From positions 250,001 through 314,000 of the forward strand of contig JAQGDQ010002378.1 of assembly GCA_030141605.1 (NCBI GenBank): 64,000 bases of DNA. Direction: 5' to 3'. The position numbers were made by a program, and so were the translations under genes. Positions 19,901-42,878 of this stretch are shown in pieces. Numbering within the stretch: position 1 is the stretch's first letter; each line of letters starts with the position of its first letter. The notes under the pieces are model-generated. The model worked only from the letters and a program-made list of their open reading frames with translations, made no database searches and was not told the origin of the DNA. Origin of the DNA: Tubiluchus corallicola. Lineage: Eukaryota; Priapulida; Priapulimorpha; Priapulimorphida; Tubiluchidae.

Positions 19901-20681
19901 GTAGTCTAAATAAAAATGTCATTAAGAAAATAATTTTAAAAAATGAGAGAAAACTAGCAGAAACACGAATAAACAGGTACGCAAGTAAGCGAATCAGCAC
20001 ACAAACAAACGAATCAATGCACGAAAAACAAATAACAGACAAAAAACAACAAACAAACAAATTTTCAATCTGTATGGCACAAGAAAAAAATCAAATAAAT
20101 ATGATTTGACGTTACTAACGTCTAACCTTATTTTTATAAGTGTTTTATCGTCTGCCTTCTGAAGTAATATAGTGGTAACTACTATAATTCACTGGTGCCA
20201 AGAGGTTTCAAATAAAAAAATGAAATGAAAATGTTAACGCGCAAATCTTATTCTGCTGAATCTGTGATACCTCACCAAATGTAAGGCAACGGAATTTCTA
20301 TGATGCTTGTTTTTCAGGCAAAACACACAAGTAGTTATTGAATATTGGCTACTGGACACATGTAAACAAAAGAAATTACAAAATTCACGATGATAGATCG
20401 AGTAATTATCTATATTTCACGTTAAAGCAAGTTTAAGCCATCAAGTACTGCCAACATGTAAAATCTAGTTTGCAACCAGCTTTCTCATGCTGAAAATGTT
20501 TACTTAAACTATTTCTGTTTTAAACCTAATCACAAAAAAACGTTACTTAAATATTTTTTTAAATTTACAATTCTTTAACACTAAAACTTTTCTGACAGCA
20601 CTTAGCAAAAAAAAACAACTCTTTTTAAAGTAATTTTTCTCTCTATTCACGTACAGCTATATTCTATCTTATTAATGTTGA
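16974..20681. other. Intergenic region between P450 genes 1 and 2
   Basis: No exon was recognised in about 3.7 kb. It contains the upstream region of gene 1, a hammerhead-like core (17509-17531), a 48-bp direct duplication at about 18661-18756, and a GC-richer stretch between 19460 and 19905 that may be a DNA transposon (ends GGGGCGGATACAGG and CAGCCACTG) but lacks a provable duplication. Confidence 0.5.
17500..17540 (-). ncRNA. Hammerhead-ribozyme-like core, probably degenerate
   Basis: The minus strand reads CTGATGA (17531-17525), a stem-loop GGCC-GTTA-GGAC, then GAAA (17512-17509), the order of a hammerhead core. Stem II has three Watson-Crick pairs and one G-A mismatch. I could not find convincing stems I and III or a cleavage site. 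Such motifs occur in Penelope-like elements and retrozymes; no such element is visible here. Confidence 0.35.
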
Positions 20682-21870
20682 TTAACGAACATTCATTTGA
20701 ATCTTATAAGGTTCGGGAGCTGACACTAGGAAACCAAAATGTGGTTCTAAGCTCGGTTTAGGAGCACCAGGGGGTAGCTGAATGTCAAAGTTTTGCAGTA
20801 TGCTCGTGAAGTATAAAAACAGCTCCATTCTTGCCAAAGCTTCACCAAGACAGACACGTCGACCTAAACAAACAAAACTATTTTATAAAACTCTAGTGCG
20901 CCATAATAGGACTTGCACATGTTTTTCTCTTAATACTCTGCTGATACTAGTAAGTTCGTTTTGTCTTCTTTTGAACTGATTTTAAAATGATTCTTCATTT
21001 CATTTTGCAGTTACCGTTAATGGTTTTTATTGAAGCTGCAAAAGCCGTTTTTACAAACCTGCATGTTGCATTAGAACTTTCATTGATTAGGCCTATTTGC
21101 AAGCGGTTTTAGGCCGATAATTTCCATACTACTGAAAGTGGTAGAACGTATTCAGGATCTTTGGAAACATAAACAGAGTCTTACTTACATTCAAAGACTC
21201 ACATTCAAATCGCAAAGAATACAAAGGGCCCATTAAGACACAGAAGTTTTCGTTTTTCACAGGACCTTTGTTAGCTGTAAGGTAGAGATAAGGCACATTG
21301 TCTTATTTATGATTACGATAATGGGACGTCTCAGAAGAGCACTGTTTGATTTTACTTCTGTTCATGCTGCATGTGCATAACTGCAAAATTAAAAGTGTGT
21401 ACGATTTGGTAGCATTGTGACATTATTTAGTTAAATTGCTAATGGACTAAATAACTATTCTATATTGTGGTATTATTTTTACTGACGGTGATCAAGTTCA
21501 GTTACATGACTAACTACCTTTCAGGAATTTGTGATTGCCTGTCCTATAAAAATGCCTTTCTAGTGGGCTATACCCGTGTCCCTCTGGCAAGATTGAAACT
21601 CCCTTTGTGTTTTCGAATGAGAGCCAAGGCGAGCATTATATAGACATAAAACACTTTTTGATATGTTGGCTTGATTTGTTGGAGATTTGTCTTCAACACT
21701 GTCCTATAAGAAAATGTCTTCCTTGTTGGCTATACCTATGTCCTTTTAACAAGATTCAAATTCCCTTTGTGAGTTTGTACGAGAGCGCAGATGAGCATTA
21801 TATATGTATACATACATATATATAATGTATACATATATATATGTTTACATTATATATATGTATAATAGGA

Positions 21871-21905
<35 letters not shown>

Positions 21906-24900
21906 ACACTTTTTTAGAAAAATGGGCTAGATGTGTTGGAGGTTAGTGGCATGCAATGGTGGACGCATCACATTGCCTAACCAGGTGTTAATGTGTAACA
22001 AAAGGTATGCTGCTTCCAAGTAATAAAATGTCTATAACCAAAACATTGCTCTACTTTGTGTCAGGTGTCTGTGTGGTTACAACACCTGAAAGCCAATCCA
22101 GAGGTTCTTGGTTCGAATCCAAGTTTCAACACCTGTGCAAACTCTGATCACCTTTCTAGCCTTACTCAAACTTAACCGATAATTGGTTATGTATTGGTGA
22201 AAGAAAAAAAGGTCTATCTGCCTGTCCTTCCCTTCTGATGAGGTTTTGTAAATAGATGCTATAACCATCTATCCCACACCCCCTCCATTAGAAGGTTTTC
22301 TTTTTCTTCTTCTTTCTCTATGTGTAAAATAAATCTCACCAACTGAAAATGGAATTACTGCATCATTCTTTACAAACTCTCCTTTGTCGTTCAAATGGCG
22401 TTCAGGACGGAAGTGATTAGGTTCCGGAAACATGACCGGATCCTGATGGATGGCAGTCAAGTTCAACATTACAGTCGTACGAGCTGGTATTCTGTAGCCT
22501 TGAAACGTCACCTCTTTTGAAGTGGAATGTGGTACTCCAAGTGGTACAATGTTTCCTGAAAATGTGTTGAAAATACTACTTTCAAAAGACCAAAAATTGC
22601 AGGCCATCACAAATGACTAGTATCATGTTGCTTTAGCTCTGGATGTAAATACGAAACAACATTTTAAAAGCCTTTTTGTAAGTTCTATGATATAAGCTAC
22701 ATATATATGGAAAAAAGTGCCATGGAAAAAATTAGAAAATTAGGATGATAGTAGCAATGAATGTTAATATAGTTTGTAAATCATCAGTATGGTCAACAAA
22801 AAATTTCTTATTTTTGCCAACACTTTCATTACCCATTCTTTGTATTTCAGTTAAAGTTGCTTCCGTGAAAGGCATGTTTGGTTTGTCGGCTACAGATGGC
22901 AGCCTTGATTTTCCAATGACGTCATCAATTTCTTTCTGCACGCGTTTCTGTACATCGGGATAATGCAGCAAGTAAATAAACGCCCAATAAAGTGTTGATG
23001 ACGTGGTTTCGGTTCCAGCAAAGAAACAGTCTGCTGCAACCCACATAAGCTCACTAACTGAAAAAAAGTTAAATACTTACTATTTTAACAGATTTGGCAC
23101 CCATTATTGCAAAAAATCAATAATTTGTATTTTACTGAATTTATCTATTAGTGTCACAATAATTAAGTGTTTCGAGTGATTTTTCGAAGTTGTTAATATG
23201 CTAGAACCCTTTTAACATGCTAAAAGAGGCAGAGAAAAGGGAAGTGAGCTAACCTGGAACTCTGTCACGTCAAATCGCCCCATATTTAAGATATTTCAAG
23301 GTTTAGTTGTGAATTTATATGAACAATAATTGATTAAATAACCTTGCATCTCGACTTTTGAATTAAAAGTCTCTGATATTTTGTTTGATTTTTTTCTTGT
23401 AAACACATTTCTTTAGTGTCAGAATTGAAAATGAAGAAGCCATCTCATCTCAACTCGGGTTTAACTCATTTCTCTTCTGATCATGTCAGAAATCTTATTT
23501 TACTGCTACAACGTCATTAAAATTGATTACACTTATTAAAAATTTGACTTCAAGTGCTTTTTGAAATTGCTTTTCCACGTTTACTTATTTCTACTCTAAA
23601 CTGTGTCGTTTGCACGATTCTCGTCCTTTGTCAACATGGTTGCAACCAAAATTAAAGCAAAACAGGATCCAATCTTAAACTGTAGGTCAAAACAATCAAC
23701 TCTTTCAAATATTGAAAGGAAACATACTATTTTTTCAAAAATGACTTACGTGAAAGAATTATTACCACACAAACACAATTTCATGTTCGTACCACTAGTT
23801 CTTCGCTGTTACAGGCCTTTCGCCTTTCGCTAGTTAAACGGGCATTAGCACCTGCATTTGGGAAACGCATTGCACAAAAAACGGGTGCTGTACCTCTCAG
23901 TTCAAATGTGCTAGTCTGTGACAAACGTACACCGTTTCGAAAGCTCATACGTGATCACAGCGGTATATTTGAAATTTGAATTTTTATCTTAAAACTTGCT
24001 GAATATTTTACAGTAGCATTGTACTTCAATTTTTGCTTTCGCAAACACGTGCAACACACTCGTGGAATATTTTTGTTGTTGAAAATTATGTTAATTTGTG
24101 ATGTCATGAATAGTTGGGCTCGCCTGCCGTTAATTAAGTTTGTAATCTATTATTTAATTATCAGAAATGCGTTTGTAGTATTAATTGTCTAAAAATGTGT
24201 ACTTTTTATCAGTGTTGAAAATGGGGTAGTATATGAAAAATCGTCCTGTCTTGCTTACTCAGAGAGGTACAAAACAGCTCAAAAAAGCTTAGAGACATTA
24301 TAATCAAAAGCCAATGTAAAAATTTTGTCACCATTACAGTTAGAGTACAATATTAGGTTACTGGAATGGATTTGGAATTAATACAATGGATTTTCATTAA
24401 ATAAGAGAAACAAAGTCATCTGGATTGTACGTTTTCGTGTGTTCGTCCACATGGCTTTTTATAAAGTCCATAATGTGAAATTCATTTTCCATGAACTTCT
24501 TGTATCTGAAATAATGATGACTAAGCAGTTAATTTCTAGGAAAGCTGAGGCCCATTTCACAGTGAAGACGCGCAACAGAATGCCTAGAGGAGAAATTCTT
24601 TGAGGAATTCCTCGCGAAAATGAAACACATTGTTTTCTATGGCGCCTTTCACAGTGAGGACGCGCAGCAAAATTCCTCGTGCAATTCCTCTTGGGGAATT
24701 CTGCTGCCAGCTAGCAGCTATGCGTCCTCCTCGTAAGGAATTTTGCCTGTATGTTCCATTTTCTTGAAGAATTCTCGTAGAATTCAGTCTTTAATTTAAC
24801 TACTTTGTTAATTGTTTCTTATTTAACGAACAACAATTAACACGTTTCAGCAGATTTAATTTCTAAGATTTAATTTCTCCTTTAACAGACTGACGATTTT

Positions 24901-27900
24901 GTGTTTTTTTAATGCAACATCGATGGCTATATTCGTAAAAACAAAAATAACGAATATATTTATGTTATACTGTACATGTATATTTTTAGATTTTGAAGTC
25001 ATTAGTAAAACTTTACTAAAAACAAACAGGTGTAAAAATACTTTGATTAATAAATACTTTTGCTAATTGTACTTTGCATATGAGAAATTCGGTAAGCAAA
25101 ACTTAATTTAAACATGATTATACAGTATAAAACTTGCGAAGTAGTTGCAGTTAAGTTGAGTTAACTGCGCGTGCGGAAAAAACCGCGCAATTTCACTGTG
25201 AAATGAACTACCTTGCTGCATGTAAATGGGATTTCGAGAAAAATTGGAAATTTTCATAAATATTTTCTGATTTTCTGACAGCAGTTCCGTACGTCATTTT
25301 TCTTTGCGTCCTCGCTGTGAAATGAGCTTTACTGAACAAATAACTCGAAGTATTTTTACTTTTTCAACACCACTGATTGAAATGAAGGCATTCGGTTTTT
25401 ACTTATATGCATAAGAAAAGAACAGAGTCAAAATCGCTGTTTATCAATCTTTAACACGTAACAGATAATACACGTAATAATCAATGTTCCCAAACATTTA
25501 AACGCCAATCAACACTATTTATATTTATGTTGTTGAATTTAGCGTTAATAGACTATCATGTAGGTAAATATTCTGACCAAAGTCCATAACCTAGTAGCCT
25601 TTGATCTACAAAGAGTAACCAGTGGCTTAATGGTCTGGAGATCTATTTTTGTTGAAAAGAAGCTCTCTATTTCCACAAAATATATTGTTGTTTTATTTTT
25701 AGCCTAGTGCGGCCGCGGCAGGATTCAAGGCCAGGCACACAAACGAACAGGGTGACTTTTAAACATCAAGAATTAAATGGTATTAATAATCACTGGCTTA
25801 TTGTAAGAGCATGTAAGAACGGACACTCTACGCGCATAAAGAAATTGATAACTGGTAACACATGTCAAAAATTAACAATGTTCTAAAGTTAACCGTAACT
25901 AAATTTGTAACAATTACCGGATTTCTATAAATTGGACATCTGGTAACAAAGAGAGTAAATGCTAAGGTTGACGCTAGAACACAGAAGAGCTGTATTGGCA
26001 ACGAATATTTGCGCAAATGTGTTACCATTCGGGGATTGGCTTTTTTGGTGATCAATCGACAATCGACTAGTAATCAATTACCAATCAGTCTCTGCCACCT
26101 CACGAACAAAGGAACAACTTTAGATGAAACCAAACTACTCGAATAAGAAGAAATATGTGAGCCTACTACACCAAAAAATCAGTAGTTTCAGTGTAATAAA
26201 TTACTGATTGTTAAACAAAAATGCCAAAAAATGCTCAAAATGGCCAATAGCGCTTCATGAATGAGATTGTTTCCTAATTTAGCTACAACAGGTTTTGCAC
26301 GATGAGTAAGATCGTCTGACCCACCTTGATCTAAATCCTGGGAGATACCTCAGCCACGGAAAGACATCAATAAACCCAGTAATGTCAGGATTTTGGACAT
26401 CTTGAGCAATGTAGTCCATTAACTTGATAAATGCCGAGTCATCGTATTCGTAACGGTTTCCAAATACTATGGAACATATGACATTTGAAATTGTATTTGA
26501 AAGATATAGTTTAGGATCGAAAGGTTTGCCTTCCTTATCCTTTAGCTCGTTCAGAAAGGCTGATATTTCTTCTTTTATCTTCTTCTCCAAGCTAATCTTT
26601 CCCATTCCAAACTCTTTGAGTTTACTCAGAGCAAATTTTCTCTGTTCTTTCCATCGTCTTCCTTCTGACATCACAAGCCCTGTAATCCAAAAGTGCAACA
26701 TTAGGGCCTGTTCACACTTACATGATGAAATAACTTTGCAAACAATGTTACAGTAATTTCTTGCTTTTCACTGTCCAGTGTTTATTGTTTAGTCTCTTTG
26801 GATTGTAGTTTCTTATTAGATGTTTAAGTTGCATAACAGGATAACAGGATCTAGCAATAATGTTGTTCACAATCTATGTTGCAAAATCAATCAACCAACC
26901 AATATCCCTGAATTATTGGGTCGTAATATTGAATTATTGACTTTCTTCGAAAGAATTTAGTGATTAAGTTTTAGGTATACGGCTAGCAAAATTACCTGAA
27001 GCGTCCACGTCCAATGAAGCAAATAGTTGCATACCTGTATTACACAATGCTTCATTGTTTGCAGTACTATTCTCGAATAGTCATAGGTCATCTATTTCAC
27101 ATTACACATTTACAATAGTTTCATGTACAATATCTAGTGAAAGAGCTTACAATGAACATAATACAAATAAGAAATACTGCACAGGAAAAGCCTCATACAC
27201 CGTTCACTTATATACGAAGGTAAATGTGTTGAGGACAATCAAAATGCAGGGCTTGTTAGATTGTCCCACACAGTGATAGAAAAAAAGTAATGGAGATAAT
27301 CTGAAAATTTAAAGTGAATCGTGATTAAAAAAACATTAGTGCTTAAAATGGAATGCTGTAATGAATCAAGCTGATATATATAGGATGATATAAAAGATAG
27401 AAAGACTATTATTTGTTAATAGTATGTAAAATTAAGATAACTTCATTAAGCTAACACAACTGTTTTGCAACTACTGTGAGGATGGAATTTGTGTAACTTC
27501 CCCACCATACTCGTTTGCTAACTTGGATGGATTTATAAACTACATAAGTTAACATACCAAAATTTTCAAGCTTTTTTGCAAAGGTCTCTGATATTTTAAA
27601 TCACTTGTTCAAGATCAAAGAAATCTTGGCTTTTTGAATATATAAATTAGACATTAAGAAAGCGGTTCTTTAAAAACACAACTACAAATGCTATATGATC
27701 GCAGTACTTACCACGCATTTCATCGTCTCCCATAATTTCACCGATTGTAAAACTTTCGAACCTTCCAGAAAATACATCTCCATGTTTCAGAAAAGCTTCA
27801 CGACCCGTTTCAAAATCGTTGATGACCACGTTGAAAGTTGGTCCTATGTACAGCCCGAAAATGTTGCCATACCGTTTTGTGAGCTTTTCAAAATACGCGG

Positions 27901-28045
27901 TTGGGTCCTTTCCCATTGAGAACATCGAACCAACGATGGGCCAGCCCACAGGGCCCGGCGGTGCCCCTTCGGGACGTTTCTTCCACTGCCATACAAATAG
28001 TAACAAAATGAGCAAAACTGCCGCGATGAGCAACGTTGGAAACAT
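20682..28045 (-). CDS. CYP2-clan cytochrome P450, gene 2, exon 3 truncated (possible pseudogene)
   Basis: Minus-strand exons: 28045-27712, 26679-26325, 24505-24400 (broken), 23057-22833, 22555-22340 and 20863-20682. Exons 2, 4, 5 and 6 match gene 1 exactly in length. Motifs: anchor [30 protein letters not shown], helix C WKEQR, helix [10 protein letters not shown], helix K EIQR, FRPERHL, and haem loop [12 protein letters not shown]. Exon 3 follows the family for 35 codons (ending NPDDFVSLI), then meets TAA at 24399-24397. About 20 expected codons and the donor are missing. Unless an unusual splice bypasses this, the protein stops before helix I and has no haem site. The frame is open upstream of 28045 to 28213, but the hydrophobic anchor fixes the start at 28045. 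Confidence 0.85.
21790..21902. repeat. (TA)n-rich microsatellite
   Basis: TATATG/TATATA runs in the last intron of P450 gene 2. Confidence 0.9.
22062..22135 (+). mobile_element. tRNA-derived SINE head or tRNA relic
   Basis: A 74-nt segment begins CAGGTGT and ends ACACCTG, which pair as an acceptor stem. GTGT/ACAC can form a D stem. CTTGG-TTCGAAT-CCAAG is a perfect T arm with the Pol III B box GGTTCGAATCC. The anticodon arm pairs poorly and extra bases lie before the 3' acceptor strand, so it is not a working tRNA. It lies in an intron of P450 gene 2. Confidence 0.5.
23676..24250. repeat. Dispersed repeat copy B (P450 gene 2, intron 3)
   Basis: Second copy of the sequence at 9275-9825, diverged by scattered substitutions and small gaps. 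It lies just past the truncated end of exon 3 on the downstream side of that gene. Confidence 0.8.
24548..25332. mobile_element. MITE with nested inverted repeats, about 785 bp
   Basis: CCCATTTCACAGTGAAGACG at the left is the inverse of CGTCCTCGCTGTGAAATGAG at the right, with a few mismatches. A second inner copy, TTTCACAGTGAGGACGCGC (near 24649), and an inverted TTTCACTGTGAAATGAAC (near 25193) repeat the signal inside. No coding sequence was found. A target-site duplication is not clear. It lies in P450 gene 2 intron 2. Confidence 0.6.
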
Positions 28046-28384
28046 TGTTATTGCTGATAACAAAACAGAATTTTTATATTGCAGTTTCAGAGTAGCGAAC
28101 CTAACTCCAGTTGGCAAGCAGAGCTGTCTATTTCGTATAGCGTGCTGGCTGTGGAACCAGGAGTCCGTATTATGTTTACTAATGTAAATAAGTTCCAAAT
28201 CAATAAACGCCACTCAAGGCCATTTACCCAGGAATGCGCAGTAGGTACTAGCGCAGTTTCTAGGGTCTTATAATCGAGATAGTACAGTATTTACAAAGCT
28301 GCGTCACGTGGTCGACGCCTTCCGTGTGTATGTATGTATGTATGTGTGTATGAATATTTTAACATAAAAAATTATTTTACCGTC
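28046..28384. promoter_or_regulatory. Shared upstream region of divergent P450 genes 2 and 3
   Basis: Only 339 bp separate the start codons of gene 2 (-) and gene 3 (+), so both promoters must lie here or overlap the 5' UTRs. A CACGTG E-box is present near 28305. No clear TATA box was identified. Confidence 0.55.
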
Positions 28385-38925
<10,541 letters not shown>

Positions 38926-38935
38926 GAAACTATAA

Positions 38936-38996
38936 ACACGCACGCATACGTACGCACACGTACGCACACACGCACACACACACACGTATGCATGCA

Positions 38997-39036
<40 letters not shown>

Positions 39037-39172
39037 CACACATGCACACACATGCACACACACACACACACACACACGCATGCACACACACACACACACA
39101 CACACGTATGCACGCACGCACACACACACACACGCACGCACTCACGCATGCACACGCATGCACACACACACA

Positions 39173-39204
<32 letters not shown>

Positions 39205-39207
39205 CAA
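38936..39207. repeat. (CA)n/(CACG)n array in the P450 gene 3 3' UTR
   Basis: CA and GCACGCACG units start about 12 bp after the stop codon. A downstream AATAAA at 39274 suggests the array is transcribed. Confidence 0.9.
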
Positions 39208-39616
39208 CAGTTTTAAGCATGCTATAAGCCTACTTGTGAATAACATTATGAATATTATGAATAACATACTTTTAATAAAGCTGTATATAATGGATGTGAA
39301 TAAAATTACTTTTAACCAATTTTTGAACATCGTTTGTGAGTTGCCACTAACAATATTAATTTAATTTTTTATGGTTTTAAATATGGTGAAGTTCTACAAA
39401 CGTTCTCTGTCAAGTCTTGAAGGAAACCATTTACTTGCTAACTGAACATTTTGTATCATACGTACACAACTCTTGATCCAAATTAAATCTGACAAACTAT
39501 TCAGCAAAAGCATAACTGTGCAACATTAGATTTCTTTCGAGTCATTAACCTTGCAAGATGCTGATGAAAATAGTTCATGAAGACCCATTTTGTATCGGTA
39601 TGTAATTGAGTACTTA

Positions 39617-39989
39617 CAGGCCCTATTTTAGGGGGGGGGGTTAAGTGGGGACAATTCCCCGGGGCCTCACCCTCCAGGGGGCCTGATGCCAAGGTAACAT
39701 TTTTTTGCTTTATGCGAACATACTTCCTCCGCTCCCCCCTCTCTCTCTCTTGCCGCACGCGCGCCGTTTGCCAGTATTGACAAGTATTAAGGACTGGTTT
39801 TGAGAATAAAGCAGTTTTTCTTTCAATTGTTCTTTCCTTTAACAACTGTGTAACTCCATGTTTTCTCTTCGAAAATGCTTCTCCGGCGTTCTAGCAGTTC
39901 AAAATTTTTCTGGGCGCTTTGCCCTCCCCCTCGAGGGGGCCTCACACGCCCCACTTTCCCGGGCCTCTCTTAAGCTGAAAGAGGCCCTG
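39617..39989. mobile_element. Non-autonomous hAT element, 373 bp
   Basis: Flanked by the perfect 8-bp duplication AGTACTTA (39609-39616 and 39990-39997). The ends are CAGGCCC at the left and GGCCCTG at the right. The interior is GC-rich with repeated GGGGCC-type blocks and no transposase. Confidence 0.8.
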
Positions 39990-39997
39990 AGTACTTA

Positions 39998-40424
39998 ACT
40001 ACAAATGTTACTTTTAATTATAAATGTTATGCTAATTAATTAAGCTAATATCTGTGAACTAATACCAGATACCTGTTATAGCATGTCATTTAACTCTCAC
40101 AATATAAAACACAAAAATTACACTGTACGGAGTTTATTACCAGCACTTATAGGGGAACAAAATACACACACAAAAAATAGCTAAGTAACAGCACTACGCC
40201 CGAGGAGCAGCTGTGTCACAAATCAAGGCTCTAGTGACCTCTACACGCTTTTTTACTGGCATTCCAGGGCTGCTGGCTTCTTCCACCACGTGTAGGCCCA
40301 AACAAGACGTCTGGACCTACAAAAAAGGGGTGAGTCGCTGCTGACGTGAAAGCAGGGCGTGTAGAGGGCCCTACACCCGACACAGGTGCCTCTGTAACAT
40401 TATACATGAACGAGCAAACCTTCT
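39998..40424. other. Spacer before the first 5S units, nothing recognised
   Basis: A GC-richer patch at 40195-40390 stands out from the AT-rich surroundings, but I could not assign it to a gene or element. Confidence 0.45.
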
Positions 40425-41106
40425 TAGTATTGTAATGCAAAGTATAAATAAAAATATCACATGAAATTATAAAGTATCGGGGAGGTTCAAATACCGTGCT
40501 CAAGTATATTATCTTTTAAATATGACGCAATTAAACATGGGAATGATCAAGCATGAACAAGCAAAAAGAATACACATTTAAAAATATCAGTCAGAACAAA
40601 AATCCATTTTTGAGTGGTGCAGAAGATTTTACAGCATTTGTCATCACCCTTCCTGACCATTTAAAAAAAATTTAAGCACCAAGTTAAGAAGTTAGCAATA
40701 CCAGAATTCCCGGACAGTCACCCATTCAAACGCAAAACCAGGTTCGAGATTGCTTAACTTCTGCATTTCGTTAAAGAGAGATAATATAGAAATAATAGAT
40801 AGATTAAGGTGAACGTAGGAACAAAGTATCTGTTTTGAATTTTTATATGAAAATCAAAAATAATTTTTGAAGGGCAGTGGCTGATTTTCTAGTTTTATTT
40901 TCATTTTTGTTCACTTTGTGTGATATTCGAGAAACGTAACAAATAGATAGTCTTTCACATTAAAATGCCAAAAAAAATCAACGTAATGTCGAGACAGACA
41001 TTTATTTCCACCACTTCAACTTCCAAAAATCAAAAACAATACTGTCAAAATGATATGGTCGTGTTGTGCACACACTTTGATTGTTAATAATCACTCTAGC
41101 AAAAAA

Positions 41107-41224
41107 GTCTACAGCACGTGGTATTCCTAGGCGGTCCCCTATCCAAGTACTAACCACACTCTGCATTGCTTAACTTCGGTGATCAGACGAGAACCGGTGT
41201 ATTCAATGTAATATGGCCGTAGAC
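41107..41224 (-). rRNA. 5S rRNA gene copy 1
   Basis: The minus strand begins GTCTACGGCCATAT and contains CACCGGTTCTCGTCTGATCA and ACCGAAGTTAAGCAATG, the 5S internal promoter A-box region. The C-box region differs from the usual form (GGATAGGGGACC for GGATGGGTGACC). A T-run terminator follows on the minus strand. Activity is uncertain because of the changes. Confidence 0.75.
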
Positions 41225-41871
41225 ATTAGCAGTTTCTTAAGATGAGTTAACATAGAAATGATGTACATGAATAAACAAACCTTTTTAGTATTTTAATGCA
41301 AAGTATAAATAGAAATATCATATGAAATTCTAAAATATCAGAGATGTTAAAATACCGTGCTCAAGTCTATTACCTTCTAAATATGACATAATTAAACATG
41401 GGAATGATCAAGCATGAACAAGCAAAGAGATCCTTCATTTAAAAATATCAGTCAGAACAAAAATCCATTTTTGAGTGTTGAAGAAGATTTTACAGCTTTT
41501 GTCATCAGCCTTCCTGACCATTTAAAAAAATGTCAGTCCCGGGCAGTCACCCATTCAAACGCAAAACCAAACCAGGTTCGAGGTTGCGTAACTTCTGTAT
41601 TTCGTTAAAAGAGATAATATAGAAATAATAGATAGATTAAGGTGAACGTAGTAACAAAGTATCTGTTTTGAATTTTTGTGTGTAGTATTTGAGAAACGTA
41701 ACAAATAGATAGTTTTAGACATTAAAATGCAAAGCAAATAAAAATCAAAATAATGTTCAGACAGACACTTATTCCTATCACTTCTACTTCCAAAAGTCAG
41801 AAACAATTCTGCAAAAATGAAATGGTCGTGTTGTGCACACACTTCAATAGTTAATAGGCACTAGCAAAAAA

Positions 41872-41990
41872 GTCAACAGCACGTAGTATTCCTAGGCGGT
41901 CACCCATCCAAGTACTAACCAGGGTCTCTACATTACTTAACTTTGGGGATCAGACGAAAACCGGTGTTTTCAACGTGATTTGGCTGTAGC
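41872..41990 (-). pseudogene. 5S rRNA pseudogene copy 2
   Basis: It aligns throughout with copy 1 but has many changes (GCTACAGCCAAATCACGTTG at the 5' end, altered A-box flank), so it is judged non-functional. Confidence 0.7.
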
Positions 41991-42700
41991 TTGCTCGGCA
42001 CAGCACAAGTAGTATTTATAGTATTCATAATCTAGTAAAACCAGGTGTACGATAAAACAGCATTGGATTAGAGAGTTGTCTTCGCTGCCATCATATATTC
42101 CTATGAGAAAAATACAAATGAGAAATGTGTTACGTTTGACCATTTTCCAAGTTAATGGGACATGCTAAACCGATAAGAACTGGAATTAACTAATTTACTA
42201 GTAATAATTAACAACGAATAGCAGTCTTACTAGGAGATTCTGTAGCGTGTACATCTTGACTGTACGTGATTAGTTTTTGAGTACATCTTGTACAACTTGT
42301 AAAGCTCTCAACTGAAATAACTATTATAGTAAATCAAGCAATCATTGGCAAATTCAAAATGATAATTGCTGCAGTTTGCAATATTTGATTTGACTCCTTG
42401 GGCTTTTACCCATTATTTCTCAGATGCATACCTTTCGTCTCCGCTAGTGAGTGACCAAATGTGAGGTTATGCAAGACCTTGGAGTAACTTGGATCAACTT
42501 TTCATCGATTATGTCATTGCATGTCACATTACAATTTCGTGATTCTTGAAGATTACACTATTTGTATGTTTTGTGTCATTTTGTCTGTTTATCTATTTGT
42601 GTTTTTATTTCTTCGTAGCTTGAATATTGATTTTGTCTTAATTGTCTGCAGATAAATCACACAAATAAATAAGTAATTGTAAGTTTTTTAAATTATTTAC
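41991..42700. other. AT-rich spacer, nothing recognised
   Basis: No exon or repeat family could be supported. Confidence 0.45.
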
Positions 42701-42716
42701 TGAATGAGTGAACGAA

Positions 42717-42878
42717 TGACTGACTGACTGACTGACTGACTGACCGACCGACCGACTGACCGACCGACCGACCGACCGACCGACCGACCGAATGACTGAC
42801 TGACTGACTGACTGACTGACTGACTGACTGACTGACTGACTGACTGACTGACTGACTGACTGACTGACTGACTGACTA
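42717..42878. repeat. (GACT)n/(GACC)n tetranucleotide array
   Basis: GACT units with an internal GACC block at 42741-42790. Confidence 0.97.

Larger units (their letters stand above)
40425..41990 (-). repeat. 5S rRNA repeat units, left block (two units)
   Basis: Each unit of about 765 bp has a shared spacer (GAACAAAAATCCATTTTTGA; GGGCAGTGGCTGATTTTCT; CGTGTTGTGCACACACTT), a decayed second 5S-like segment (about 40711-40770 and 41541-41604), and a 5S gene at its right end. The unit is oriented on the minus strand. Confidence 0.85.

Noticed and set aside
19460-19905. DNA transposon with ends GGGGCGGATACAGG and CAGCCACTG
   Set aside because: End similarity is weak and no target duplication was found, so it is noted only within the intergenic entry.
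25630-25735. tRNA-like boxes (TGGCTTAATGGTC, GGATTCAAGGCC)
   Set aside because: The boxes are too far apart and no cloverleaf forms; at best a very old SINE.
28045-28213. N-terminal extension of P450 gene 2 to 28213
   Set aside because: The added residues precede the membrane anchor and have no counterpart in genes 1 and 3; probably 5' UTR.
41414-41608. Short frames with NKNPFLSVEEDFTAF in several 5S units
   Set aside because: They are the same non-coding 5S spacer read in one frame in each copy; lengths vary with each indel.
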